Assembly: GCA_019058295.1 (NCBI GenBank)
Contig: JAHPZI010000002.1
Coordinates: forward strand, 62,001 to 126,000
Source: Promethearchaeota archaeon
GTDB taxonomy: Archaea; Asgardarchaeota; Lokiarchaeia; Sigyniarchaeales; SOKP01
DNA length: 64,000 nt
Direction: 5' to 3'
The notes under the pieces were generated by a model, which ran no database searches, was not told the origin of the DNA, and saw only the letters and a program-made list of their open reading frames with translations. This document shows positions 36,659 to 45,585 of the stretch, piece by piece (the stretch's first letter is position 1; each line of letters opens with the position of its first letter). The position numbers and the translations under genes are program-made.

Positions 36659-38158
36659 TTAACCACCAGCAGCAAGCATTCGACCGATAGGAGCAGCGAG
36701 TCCACCGATTATTGAGCCAAAGGATGTTAATTTCTTTAACTGTGTTTTTAAATCTTTAGAAACTTTTACGGATCTTGTTTTTCCTTCTATTATTGTACCA
36801 TCAGCTGTTTCTAAAAAGATTTGGATTGTCTGTTCTCCAATTTCTTTGGGTTCTAATGTAAGCCATGTTGTATCTCCATTCTCTAACATTATTGACATTG
36901 TTCCACAAATATCTTCACCAGTAGAAAACAATGGAATTGGTTTATTCGGAATTTCATAAGTTCCTCGCCCCTCAACTTCGATATCTAATATAATTTCTTT
37001 TGGATCAAAACCAGGTGCGGTAACTTTAATACGATATTCTTTTGCTTCAGGTGCGTTATTGTAAAGATAGACCATTACATTAAGTTCAGTTCCTTTATAC
37101 ACGATTTCTTGCGCAGATGAGTCCATGTATATTGGATCCTTAGATAACCGTTCGATATTATCAGCTAACTCTAGCTGGAGCCTATCAATGATATTGAAAA
37201 ATCCTGGATTGTATTCTTTAATAAATTCAAATATCTTATAGATATCTTTCTTTCCAAAATACCATCGATTTTCTATTAAACCCCCTTTATCAATATCAAA
37301 AGTGTCAGATTTTATATTTAATACTTCTGACATTTCGTTATTAAGCTGCTCATCTGTAAGGACATCATGATTTCTCAAATAATATAAGAACAGGATTTTC
37401 TCCATAGCAAAAGTAATAGGGAATTCCTCCGCTTCCCTCTTCTTTACAGCTTCAACAAAACTTGGATTAAGATTTTTATTAATAACTGCTAAATATTCAT
37501 CCCATTTCAAGAATGTGACAGGATCCAAATGATTGGATAGTACATCTGAGAAAAAGTTATCAAGAAATATCTGATGCGTCGTGGGTTTATAGAAATCCTG
37601 AAGTCCGTTAACATCATGGATATTGAGCTTTAAACTTCGAACTAACAACGCTAAACCGAACCCAAATAATGCAAAGCCGATTGCAACAAAACCAATATAA
37701 GAACGAGGCTCCTCTGCCGTTAATACCAACATTCCTATAAATAGCCCTAACGAGACTAAACATAAAAGGGCAATCATGAAAAGAAGATTTATTACACCCT
37801 TCACATTATTATAGAGCAAATCAAATCCGTCTAGACTATCAATGGGTCTGCCTCTCTTACGTTCAAATTTTAATCTTGCTTTTAGTGATTTTTGCGTATA
37901 AAATGCGCCTAACAGTAGTAAAATTGAGTTTAAACCGTAGATACCTAAAACAGTCCAAAAACCAATTACACCAACTATCGCAAAAACAGAAGCTCCTGTA
38001 AGAAAACCAACTAGAATCAATAAGGCAAGAACCACTAGCACAATAGGAAGTACAAATAGTAATAATTTCCCTATTCTATAGATATAATTTATCAGGGCAC
38101 CTTGCAAACTTTCTAATCGTTTAATTTTCTTTAAATCTTTCGCTAATCTTGGTTCCAT
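36659..38158 (-). CDS. four-TM membrane protein with C-terminal beta domain (tandem paralog A)
   Basis: 499 residues of unknown family. The first ~180 hold four membrane spans, ending in LLVRSLKLNIHDVNGLQDFYKPTTHQIFLDN, a segment almost identical in its neighbour. The middle is soluble and helical (~200-340). The C-terminal ~130 form a beta-rich, Ig-like region (LNVMVYLYNNAPEAKEYRIKV..., EQTIQIFLETADGTIIEG) and the end is Gly/Ala-rich. Nothing indicates catalysis. Both copies lie head-to-tail on the minus strand and share upstream sequence, so they arose by duplication. Possibly an Asgard-specific membrane scaffold; this is a guess. Confidence 0.6.
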   Translation of the reverse strand: MEPRLAKDLKKIKRLESLQGALINYIYRIGKLLLFVLPIVLVVLALLILVGFLTGASVFAIVGVIGFWTVLGIYGLNSILLLLGAFYTQKSLKARLKFERKRGRPIDSLDGFDLLYNNVKGVINLLFMIALLCLVSLGLFIGMLVLTAEEPRSYIGFVAIGFALFGFGLALLVRSLKLNIHDVNGLQDFYKPTTHQIFLDNFFSDVLSNHLDPVTFLKWDEYLAVINKNLNPSFVEAVKKREAEEFPITFAMEKILFLYYLRNHDVLTDEQLNNEMSEVLNIKSDTFDIDKGGLIENRWYFGKKDIYKIFEFIKEYNPGFFNIIDRLQLELADNIERLSKDPIYMDSSAQEIVYKGTELNVMVYLYNNAPEAKEYRIKVTAPGFDPKEIILDIEVEGRGTYEIPNKPIPLFSTGEDICGTMSIMLENGDTTWLTLEPKEIGEQTIQIFLETADGTIIEGKTRSVKVSKDLKTQLKKLTSFGSIIGGLAAPIGRMLAAGG

Positions 38159-38237
38159 AATTTATCAACTTTTTTTGATTAGAATTTTTTTTTTAAAAAG
38201 TATATACTAAAAAATAAAGATCGTGCTATTTATAAGA

Positions 38238-38255
38238 TTAACGCATTGAAATTTA
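38238..38255 (-). promoter_or_regulatory. upstream element shared with paralog (single copy)
   Basis: The sequence ttaacgcattgaaattta, 80 bp before the start of paralog A, resembles the tandem TTTTAACGGATG element ahead of paralog B, followed in both by an aaattta tract. It may be a shared operator or duplication residue. Confidence 0.3.
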
Positions 38256-38313
38256 AAAAAAAAAAAAGCTGAAATTTTCAAATCTTTTTTCAAAAAATAA
38301 AAAAAAAAAGAAA

Positions 38314-39807
38314 TTAGGTAACTATGAGTGCTCTTGAGATAGGTGCTGCGATTCCACCCAAAATGGACCCTATTGAGGTAAGCTTCTTTAATTGACTTCT
38401 AAAATCTTTAGCAACTCGAACATTACGAGTTCTTCCTTCAATTATGGTTCCATCAGCAGTCTCTAAGAAGATTTGAATCGATTGCTCTCCAAGTATTCGA
38501 GGCTCTAATGTAAGCCATAGAGAATCTCCATTTTCTAGCATATCAGACATAACGCCTACAATATCAGTTCCTGAACTAGACGTGAGAGGTATTGGTTCTT
38601 CCGGTATTTTGAATGAACCTCTTCCCTCCACTCTCATATCAAGCTTAAATTCTCCAGGAGCAAAACCAGTTGCTATGACTCTAATTCTATATTCCTTAGA
38701 TTTTGGTGAATTATTAAATAAATAAACCATTACATTGAGAGCTTGTCCCTTAAAAACGGATTCATGAGCGAATGAATCCATATATATCTTATCTTGTGAA
38801 AACATCTCAATATTATCTCGTAATTCAATTTGAAGTCGGTCGATGATCTTAAAAATTCCTGGATTATGTTCTTTTATATATTCAAAAAGACTGAAAATAT
38901 CCTTTCTGCTAAAATAAAACTTGCCATCTATTAATAATCCCTTGTCGACATCAAATGTTTTTGATTCTATTTTGATTACTTCTTTTAATTCTGCTAAAAA
39001 GCGCTCCTCTTCTAAGACTCCTTGAGACCTTAAGTAATAAAGATAGAGAATTTTTTCTATGGCAAAAGTTATAGGTCGTTCGCCTTTTTCTAAGCCCTTA
39101 ATCTTCTTAATGAAAGCAGGATTTAAGATTTCGCTAATTCCTAATATATAATCATTCCATCTTAAAAGCGTTATTGGATCAATATGATTTGAAACAACAT
39201 CCGAAAATAAATTATCTAAGAAGATTTGATGGTTCGTTGGTTTATAAAAATCTTTAAGCCCGTTGACATCATATATATTTAAGTTCAAACTCCTGATAAG
39301 CAACGCTACTCCGATAGCAAATAAAGTGAATCCAATTGCAGCATAACCCAGCTCAATAAATGTTAGAATAACCATCGCAGCAAAAAGGGAAGTTGCTATA
39401 AGATTTAAAATAGCTGTAACTTTTAGTAGTGTTATTACTCTTTTTACATGATGAGTCAGCTCATCGAAACCATCAAGCGCATCAATTGGACGACCTCTCA
39501 TTCTCTCGAATTCTAACCGAACTTCTAATAGTTTTTTTGTCCTAGCGGCCCCTAAATAAAGTATAATTGAATTTAAAGTATAAAGAGCCAATATACCAAA
39601 AAAAATACCTATCAATCTAGTTGAAATAACAACTAAATCTACTAAGGTAAGAATAGCTAGTACTGTAATCCCGATAAGCATAAAGGGTAGAAGGAATTGA
39701 AGCCATTTACCTATCTTTGTAATAAAACGTATAATAAATGCCTGAAAGCGTTCAAGTTTATTTAATTCTCTTAAATCTTTTTCATAATTCGGTTCCATTG
39801 ATATCAA
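38314..39807 (-). CDS. four-TM membrane protein with C-terminal beta domain (tandem paralog B)
   Basis: 497 residues, the upstream twin of the gene at 36659. Same plan: four N-terminal spans, the conserved LNIYDVNGLKDFYKPTNHQIFLDNLFSDV block, a helical middle, a beta-rich C-terminal domain (GQALNVMVYLFNNSPKSKEYRIRV, EQSIQIFLETADGTIIEG) and a Gly/Ala-rich end. The most conserved parts are the post-membrane block and the beta domain, which suggests they carry the shared function. ATG 39801 is an alternative start. Promoter region has two 12-bp direct repeats, so it is probably transcribed separately. Family not recognised. Confidence 0.6.
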   Translation of the reverse strand: MISMEPNYEKDLRELNKLERFQAFIIRFITKIGKWLQFLLPFMLIGITVLAILTLVDLVVISTRLIGIFFGILALYTLNSIILYLGAARTKKLLEVRLEFERMRGRPIDALDGFDELTHHVKRVITLLKVTAILNLIATSLFAAMVILTFIELGYAAIGFTLFAIGVALLIRSLNLNIYDVNGLKDFYKPTNHQIFLDNLFSDVVSNHIDPITLLRWNDYILGISEILNPAFIKKIKGLEKGERPITFAIEKILYLYYLRSQGVLEEERFLAELKEVIKIESKTFDVDKGLLIDGKFYFSRKDIFSLFEYIKEHNPGIFKIIDRLQIELRDNIEMFSQDKIYMDSFAHESVFKGQALNVMVYLFNNSPKSKEYRIRVIATGFAPGEFKLDMRVEGRGSFKIPEEPIPLTSSSGTDIVGVMSDMLENGDSLWLTLEPRILGEQSIQIFLETADGTIIEGRTRNVRVAKDFRSQLKKLTSIGSILGGIAAPISRALIVT

Positions 39808-39858
39808 CTTATTTTATAAAGTATTATAAATAAGTATAGAAGAGCTTGATATTTATAT

Positions 39859-39891
39859 TTTTAACGGATGAAAATTTAATTTTAACGGATG
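39859..39891 (-). promoter_or_regulatory. tandem 12-bp direct repeats upstream of paralog B
   Basis: Two exact copies of ttttaacggatg (39859-39870 and 39880-39891), 21 bp apart, i.e. two helical turns, 52-84 bp upstream of the membrane-protein start. On the coding strand they read CATCCGTTAAAA. An A/T-rich TATA-like stretch lies between them and the gene. Same-face spacing fits an activator or repressor binding cooperatively. Confidence 0.45.
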
Positions 39892-40253
39892 GTAAAAATT
39901 TCAACACTAAAAACTATCTATGAATTCTATTTTGATCGATCTTAAAGATTTTTTGAAATAAATATTAAGGATTTCGATCAAAAATTGGGAAGTTTTTATA
40001 CTTTTCGCGACAACTCTTTTAGTATTTTTTTTCCCAAAAAAATTAGTTTTATTTAAAATAGTAACAAATTGTGATCTTAAATTCCGATTTTTGCGGTTTT
40101 TCAAAAATTAATTTAATAAAAATTATTATATTCGTGAAAAATCTCTCATAAAATGATGAATTCCGTTTTTCGTCATAAAAATCGCAGAAAAAATCAAATC
40201 TTAAAAATTATTACCGGATCAGTAGAATACGATAAGAATTTTAACCAGAAACA
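39892..40253. other. intergenic region without clear gene
   Basis: Part of a ~500-bp spacer between the divergent membrane-protein gene and the small helical protein. A 65-codon minus-strand frame (39907-40104) is Lys/Asn/Ile-rich and has no ribosome site or family look, so I did not call it. No tRNA or repeat seen. Confidence 0.4.
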
Positions 40254-40262
40254 TTTATATAC
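40254..40262 (+). promoter_or_regulatory. candidate TATA box for small helical protein
   Basis: The sequence tttatatac lies ~25 bp before position 40282, where a five-codon mini-frame (M-E-T-K-K-stop, 40282-40299) begins. Transcription starting there would place this mini-frame at or near the 5' end of the mRNA, ahead of the real gene at 40327. Confidence 0.35.
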
Positions 40263-40326
40263 TAAAAAATCCTAACTTAAAATGGAAACAAAAAAATAAA
40301 AAAATAAAAAATTGGAGGAAAAAAAA

Positions 40327-40662
40327 ATGGAAGTAATAGAAAAAATAAAGAAAGAAGGAATTACAGACGAGCAACGCACAAAAATATATACTTTATCAAC
40401 TCATATTAGTAAAGAAACGCGAGAAGAAATTTGTCCAGCACTATATAACACTCTATTAAATACAGAAAAAGGAGCATTAAAAAATGAGTTAGGCAGAGTC
40501 ATATTCCATCTATATAAAAATGACAGTCTTACTACTGTTATAGGACTAGAAAAATTAATAGATGCTTCGTTAATAGTTGCTCCTGAAGAAATGTTTAAAA
40601 TTCTTGAAGAATCTGAAGCAGATGCTAAAGAATTGGCAAAGAAAATTAGACAGGTTTTATAG
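40327..40662 (+). CDS. small helical protein, HEAT-like
   Basis: 111 residues, all-helical, MEVIEKIKKEGITDEQRTKI... ending AKELAKKIRQVL, with no catalytic motif. The start is set by a clear GGAGG at 40314-40318, 9 nt before ATG 40327; a longer reading from TTG 40312 would put the ribosome site inside the gene. ALYNTLLNTEKGALKNELGRVIFHLYK has a HEAT/ARM-like look. The stop is TAG. It stands alone between divergent regulatory sequence and a metallo-beta-lactamase gene. Function unknown. Confidence 0.55.
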   Translation: MEVIEKIKKEGITDEQRTKIYTLSTHISKETREEICPALYNTLLNTEKGALKNELGRVIFHLYKNDSLTTVIGLEKLIDASLIVAPEEMFKILEESEADAKELAKKIRQVL

Positions 40663-40781
40663 ATAATAAAAATTTTTTTAATTTCTCATTTTATATTTTT
40701 GGCTTTTATTAAATAGTAACCTAAAAATTGTTCTAATTCTTTTCTTAATAAAGAATATAACAAGATTTATTAGCTTTAATT

Positions 40782-41804
40782 TTGTCAAAATTTAAATCTG
40801 AGTTAAATGAAATAGATGGAGTTTATCAATTTAAGATTGATACGCCTTTCGACGTGGGATTTGTAACCATTTACTTATTCGAAATAGATGGTAAAAAGGT
40901 TTTCTATGATGCTGGATTAAATATGCGCAATTGGGAAAAATTATTTTTTTCTGCCCTTCAAGATATAAATATTTCAATTAAAGATATTGATTATTGTATT
41001 GTCTCGCATAATCATCTAGACCATACGGGGCTAATCAAGAAATTTAAACGTAGAAATCCTGACATTCAAATTGTAATGGGTGAATTAACTCATTCTACTA
41101 TGAAATGGGAGACAGAAAGTGAAAATTCTGAGGAATTAAAGAACGAAGCTAAGAAAATTGCTAAGGAAATGATTAAATTCGGGATTAGTGAAGCCCAAGG
41201 AAAAAGATTAGTTGAATGGCATACAATGTGGCCAAAGTTAAGGAGATATCATAAACCGGATCTAATTGTACGGGATGGTGAGGAGATTTTTTTCAAAACT
41301 AATAAATTAAAGATAATTTGGACTCCTGGTCACTCTGTTGGCCACATTTGCGTATTTGATGAAAATAATCGATACTTATTTTCAGGAGATCACATTCTTT
41401 CCAGAATAACCCCACATATAGGAAATTTTGTTATCAATCCAATGATTAGAAAAGATTACGATTTTGAAAATATCTTGGATTATTACTTAAAATCATTGGA
41501 TCGAATTGATAAATTAAATCCAAAAATCATCTTTCCAGCTCATCAAGAAATCATTTATAATCCACATGAGCGTATATTAGAAATTAAAGAACATCACAAA
41601 AATAGACTTAATGAAATTTCAAGTTTAATTAAAAATAATCCAATGGTTCCTATCAAAATTTCTCAGATTCACTTTGGAGAGGATTTGGATGAAATAAACA
41701 GTTTTTTAGCATTAAGTGAAGTTTTAGCTCATCTTATTTATTTAGAAAGTCAAGGAAAAGTTAAAAGAATTGAAAAGAACGGAAAATTCTTCTTTTCTAG
41801 CTGA
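40782..41804 (+). CDS. metallo-beta-lactamase superfamily hydrolase
   Basis: 340 residues. The MBL core is clear: SHNHLDHTG (HxHxDH), a later GHSVGHICVF His, SGDHIL Asp and PAHQE final His, the set needed for two metal ions. After ~265 comes a helical extension ending in a winged-helix-like segment (ISQIHFG... HLIYLESQGKVKRIEKNGKFFF), an arrangement seen in the glyoxalase II-like/LACTB2-type subgroup. It probably hydrolyses a thioester, phosphodiester or lactone; which cannot be told. Start is TTG 40782, with no in-frame ATG before the conserved core. Confidence 0.8.
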   Translation: MSKFKSELNEIDGVYQFKIDTPFDVGFVTIYLFEIDGKKVFYDAGLNMRNWEKLFFSALQDINISIKDIDYCIVSHNHLDHTGLIKKFKRRNPDIQIVMGELTHSTMKWETESENSEELKNEAKKIAKEMIKFGISEAQGKRLVEWHTMWPKLRRYHKPDLIVRDGEEIFFKTNKLKIIWTPGHSVGHICVFDENNRYLFSGDHILSRITPHIGNFVINPMIRKDYDFENILDYYLKSLDRIDKLNPKIIFPAHQEIIYNPHERILEIKEHHKNRLNEISSLIKNNPMVPIKISQIHFGEDLDEINSFLALSEVLAHLIYLESQGKVKRIEKNGKFFFSS

Positions 41805-41850
41805 ATAATTATCTTATTATTATAAACAACAAGTAAAATAAGCTTAAACT

Positions 41851-42303
41851 TTATTGAAATTGATGATTGTTAGGTGAAGGAGTTTTGATTGGTTTTAAAA
41901 CAACGCAAACACGCTCTACGCTCTTTACATCACTCCTACCACGAAAAGTTTCCATTAATGCATCCAATTCGGTAATTTCAGGTACATTAACTTTAATTAA
42001 AACCCCACATTGACCGGCAAGAAAGTAAACTTCTTCGCATTGAGGTAATAACTGAGTCTCTCTTAATAATTCTTTTATTTCATTCTCCGATTTTGGTATT
42101 ACAGTGAGAAAAGCAATTATACAACGTTCTTCTTCTCTGCAGATCTTTATAGTGAACTTCTCAATTACACCATCCTCTTGCAACCGAACCACTCTTTTTC
42201 TTACTGTTGATTCAGACAAGTCTACTTCATCCGCAATTTCACGATATGGTCTTCTTGCATCCTCTATAAGCATTTCAAGAATGCGTTTGTCTTTTTCGTC
42301 CAG
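41851..42303 (-). CDS. Lrp/AsnC-family transcriptional regulator (start likely frameshifted)
   Basis: The helix-turn-helix EDARRPYREIADEVDLSESTVRKRVVRLQEDGVIEKFTI is followed by the RAM/AsnC ligand domain (CIIAFLTVIPKS..., GVLIKVNVPEI, VKSVERVCVVLK). The usual first helix, LDEKDKRILEML, is present upstream of ATG 42273 in the same frame, but this frame lacks an ATG/GTG/TTG and meets a stop at 42319. An ATG at 42322 lies in the other frame and would give M-K-Q-N-K-N-L-D-E-K-D-K if one A of the six-A run (42305-42310) were removed. Either an assembly indel, a real mutation or slippage. Placed next to the metFV-hdr block, it may sense an amino acid and control it. Confidence 0.75.
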   Translation of the reverse strand: MDEKDKRILEMLIEDARRPYREIADEVDLSESTVRKRVVRLQEDGVIEKFTIKICREEERCIIAFLTVIPKSENEIKELLRETQLLPQCEEVYFLAGQCGVLIKVNVPEITELDALMETFRGRSDVKSVERVCVVLKPIKTPSPNNHQFQ

Positions 42304-42393
42304 ATTTTTTATTTTGTTTCATCTCATGGTTGTTTTTTAGTATTTTTAAAAAAATTTTAAATTAAAATTAAAAAAATTTTAAAGATTTGATAT

Positions 42394-43368
42394 TTAATAA
42401 TAATTCTTTGCATAATCTGGGTACTTGTCAAGGAGCGGAGCGAAAAGCCTCTCATACTCCACTGCCATACAATGGATTCCACTTGCTTTTGAATTTTTCT
42501 TGATCTCTTCTATAAATGGTACAAAGAACTCCACGTTAACTTTATCTAATGCGGCATATTTAGCTGGTTTGTTTCCTTTGTTATCCTTTTCAGCTTTCTT
42601 TAATGCATTTAGAAGCTCCTTTGGAACGCTTACCCCAGGAATATATTTGTCAAAGTACCAAGCAATCCCGTATGATTTCATAGGAAAGACGCCCAATAAA
42701 ATTGGAACATTATATCGAGCTAATTCATTGATGAAATTCTTAGCAACATCAATATCAAAAGCGGTTTGTGTTTGGATAAAATCAATTCCTTGCTCAACTT
42801 TTCTTCCTACTTTGAGGATTTCTGGTTCCATATATTCTCCTACAGCATTAGGATTAGCAACACACCCATAATTCATTTCAATCTTTCCGTCAGTTATCTC
42901 ATTACCAGAATAATCTGTCCCCTCATCAATCATTTTTTTAAGAAGCTCACAAAATTGAGTACTGTCAAGATCATAAGAAATACGACCCTGTTTGTTGTCT
43001 CCAAGGGCTGTATGATCTCCGGTGAGTACTAATACGTTCTTTAATCCCAATAAGGCTCCACCAAGAACGTCACCAAAAAGAGCAACTCGATTACGATCTC
43101 GGACGGCAACTTGCCAAACTGTTTCGATTTCAGCATCACGTTGTACTACAAAGCTAGGGACTAATGAGCATATGTAGGCGTCTCCTTGAGGACCATCTGT
43201 CACGTTAGCTGCAATGATACGATTGGTTTTCTTCATTTCCTTTGCGGAATGGACGACTTCTTCCATACCATCAGCCAATATTTTTTTGGGCTCGAGTTCA
43301 CCTGTAAAAACAAAATGTCCATCTGCAAGTGCTTTGCATAATTTACTATATGCAGGTCGTTTTGCCAT
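42394..43368 (-). CDS. metF: methylenetetrahydrofolate reductase, MetF family (copy 2)
   Basis: 324 residues, same family as the MetF at 34855: GELEPKKILA, LLGLKNVLVLTGDHT, GCVANPNAVG, GIDFIQTQTAFD and PILLGVFPMKSYG. Its ATG directly follows the TAA of metV (TAAATG), and the AGGAGG ribosome site is written in the EEKEEKK end of metV, so the two are translationally coupled. This copy belongs with the Hdr genes, as in the MetFV-HdrABC-MvhD complex of acetogens such as Moorella, where electron bifurcation has been proposed. Confidence 0.9.
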   Translation of the reverse strand: MAKRPAYSKLCKALADGHFVFTGELEPKKILADGMEEVVHSAKEMKKTNRIIAANVTDGPQGDAYICSLVPSFVVQRDAEIETVWQVAVRDRNRVALFGDVLGGALLGLKNVLVLTGDHTALGDNKQGRISYDLDSTQFCELLKKMIDEGTDYSGNEITDGKIEMNYGCVANPNAVGEYMEPEILKVGRKVEQGIDFIQTQTAFDIDVAKNFINELARYNVPILLGVFPMKSYGIAWYFDKYIPGVSVPKELLNALKKAEKDNKGNKPAKYAALDKVNVEFFVPFIEEIKKNSKASGIHCMAVEYERLFAPLLDKYPDYAKNYY

Positions 43369-44064
43369 TTATTTCTTCTCCTCCTTTTCTTCTTTTATGT
43401 TTGTGTAATCCTTATTAATTGGGATATAAGCGGGACTAGTAGAAGAACGATAATCACGGGCAGGTCTATATAATGTAAATAAATCTAACCGATTGAATTT
43501 CTTCAAACGCTTATAAATTTCAATCCATGCACAAGGATGAGTATAACCCCCTACTTCACACATACCATCAACAGTTCCACCACATGGACCATTTTTAAGA
43601 TGTTTGGCGCATCCTGCTATAGGACAAATACCTCCTGTTTCTCCTAATAGACAACTTCCACAAGTCTCACAATATTGAATAAAATAGTTATCACCAGCAT
43701 TTTGAACACCGCCAAACATACTATTTTGGGCGGGGTAAGTAATGATATTTTCAGCTACTTTGTTTAACATCACAACGCCTAAGCCACACGCTAATGAAAC
43801 GATTGCATCGTACTCTTCTATGAATGGTCTAATCGTGGTGGCAGCAATTCTATCGTCGCATTGTCTTAAAACTGTAATTGCCCTCCATTTTAAGTCCTTG
43901 CCTTCAGTCTTAGCTTTTAATTCTAAAAGCTGTCCAAGTACTTTTGCCTCATTAATAGACCGAGGTGGTTGACAACATCCATCGCATCCAGCGATTAAGA
44001 TTTTGTTATAATCCTTTATCATTTCATATATATCGTTTATATCTTTCTGTTCTGTAATAATCAT
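43369..44064 (-). CDS. metV: MetV-type methylene-THF reductase partner subunit (copy 2)
   Basis: 231 residues. Cys motifs CETCGSCLLGETGGICPIAGCAKHLKNGPCGGTVDGMCEVGG match the MetV signature, and an N-terminal AGCDGCCQPPRS Cys group may bind a further cluster. The Lys/Glu-rich tail contains the ribosome site for metF. Lies 91 bp from hdrB on the same strand. Probably joins MetF to the Hdr complex. Confidence 0.88.
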   Translation of the reverse strand: MIITEQKDINDIYEMIKDYNKILIAGCDGCCQPPRSINEAKVLGQLLELKAKTEGKDLKWRAITVLRQCDDRIAATTIRPFIEEYDAIVSLACGLGVVMLNKVAENIITYPAQNSMFGGVQNAGDNYFIQYCETCGSCLLGETGGICPIAGCAKHLKNGPCGGTVDGMCEVGGYTHPCAWIEIYKRLKKFNRLDLFTLYRPARDYRSSTSPAYIPINKDYTNIKEEKEEKK

Positions 44065-44155
44065 ATTTCATTTCTCTATTTTTTTTTTTTTCCATTCTTA
44101 TTTTTATTTGATTAATGTAATTTTGTTTTGATTTTTAAAAAAAGGGATTTACATA

Positions 44156-45037
44156 TTAAATATTTAATTTTTCCAGTAATTTATTCGGTTTTACACTCCT
44201 ATTAGTAAGGCCCAGCTTATCTTTCTCTACACCAAACGCGATTGCCATCAATTCCGGCACATATAAAACAGGAATGTCGAGTTCTTTGCCAGTTTTTCGA
44301 GAAAGTAGTCGTTGTTTTCTATCGTATTGCCCCACACAAGCGGGACATACTCCAACCATTACATCGACTTCTTCTTCTAGTTCTTTGAGTTCAGTCATTT
44401 TGTCCTCGACAAGTTTAAATCCAATTTCCTCTTGAAGGCGCGCACAGAAACCACAGCATTCTAGTTTTCCAGCAAATGCAACAGTTTTTGCTCCTAGCGC
44501 TTTTATTATCTTATCTATGGTTTCTGGCCGTTCTGGATGATCAAATTGTAAAATTTTACTCGGCCTTATGAGATGGCACCCATAATGTACTGCCACGTTT
44601 AAATCATCTAAAGGATTCATTAAGATCTTTTTAATCTTCTCCAGGTATTCTTCTTGAGAGAACAGTTCTGCAAAATGATAGACATTCGAAGTTCCCTTAT
44701 ATTCATAACCTATTTTCTTTAAAACAGTATTTACCCGATCAAAAGCAGCTTTATCTTCTGATAATAACACTTTTGCAGTTTTTAATGTTTCAAAACAGCC
44801 AGAGCAGATTGTTAATATGTCCAGACCTAATTTTTCCCCTAAACAAAGGTTTCTAGCAGCCAATGTCAACCATGTATCAATGCTTACAGATTGAGTAGCT
44901 ACAGGGTCTGGACAGCAGCTTGCACCCTCCATTTCTTTAAATGTAAGTCCTAAATAATTCGAAATCTCTCTAAAAGCATATTCAAAATGGGGCAATTTCA
45001 ATGGTATTGTACAACCTAAATATAACGCATACTCCAT
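44156..45037 (-). CDS. hdrB: heterodisulfide reductase subunit B-like protein
   Basis: 293 residues with two CCG domains: YLGCTIPLKLPHF...GASCCPDP...CSGCFETL and AVHYGCHLIRP...LECCGFCARL...GVCPACVGQYD. In methanogens these Cys bind the noncubane [4Fe-4S] clusters that reduce the CoM-CoB heterodisulfide. Here the substrate may instead be a different disulfide or an electron acceptor, since no coenzyme M genes are seen. ATG overlaps the hdrC stop by one base. Confidence 0.9.
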   Translation of the reverse strand: MEYALYLGCTIPLKLPHFEYAFREISNYLGLTFKEMEGASCCPDPVATQSVSIDTWLTLAARNLCLGEKLGLDILTICSGCFETLKTAKVLLSEDKAAFDRVNTVLKKIGYEYKGTSNVYHFAELFSQEEYLEKIKKILMNPLDDLNVAVHYGCHLIRPSKILQFDHPERPETIDKIIKALGAKTVAFAGKLECCGFCARLQEEIGFKLVEDKMTELKELEEEVDVMVGVCPACVGQYDRKQRLLSRKTGKELDIPVLYVPELMAIAFGVEKDKLGLTNRSVKPNKLLEKLNI

Positions 45038-45582
45038 TATTTATCACTCTCCTTATTCTCTGATGCTTTTTTGATTAGATTTCCGATTCCTGTTTCATTC
45101 ATAATTATATCAATCTCTTTTAAATCAGGTGGAACGATTTTGGGCAATCCAAATCTATCTCTACGTCTATCAATATTAGTTGCCAATCCTCCTGTATAAG
45201 GAACTACATATCCATTATCATATATCGTTTGAATAGTTCCTCGATATTCCTCTGGACAATTTCCTTCTTTTACAGCTAAGTTTCTCAATAGCGCCAATAT
45301 AAAAGAATAATCCACACCCTTAGGACATCTTTCCGTACATCTATGACATAGGGAACATGTCCAGATTGCATTGCTGGAGAGGACTCTGTCTTTTAATCCT
45401 AACAGACAAGAAGCAACCACTCTGTGAGGTTGAAGATCAACGTATTCCGTTACAGTACAGCCAGATGAGCACACTCCACATTGAATACACTTTAGGAGTG
45501 ATTTTGCTCCTACTTTTTCGCTAATTTCATAGCGAAAATTATAATCTAAATCCTCTGCATTTATAATCTCTTCTTCTGTCAT
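45037..45582 (-). CDS. hdrC: heterodisulfide reductase subunit C-like protein
   Basis: 181 residues with two [4Fe-4S] motifs, CIQCGVCSSGCTV (~36-48) and CSLCHRCTERCP (~76-87), the electron relay between HdrA and HdrB. It is coupled to hdrB by a 1-base overlap and follows hdrA by 3 bp, with the GGAGGA ribosome site in the hdrA end. No membrane span, so a soluble complex. Confidence 0.9.
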   Translation of the reverse strand: MTEEEIINAEDLDYNFRYEISEKVGAKSLLKCIQCGVCSSGCTVTEYVDLQPHRVVASCLLGLKDRVLSSNAIWTCSLCHRCTERCPKGVDYSFILALLRNLAVKEGNCPEEYRGTIQTIYDNGYVVPYTGGLATNIDRRRDRFGLPKIVPPDLKEIDIIMNETGIGNLIKKASENKESDK

Positions 45583-45585
45583 TTT

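Noticed and set aside
39907-40104. 65-codon minus-strand frame
   Set aside because: No ribosome site, biased Lys/Ile/Asn composition expected from AT-rich non-coding DNA, no domain.
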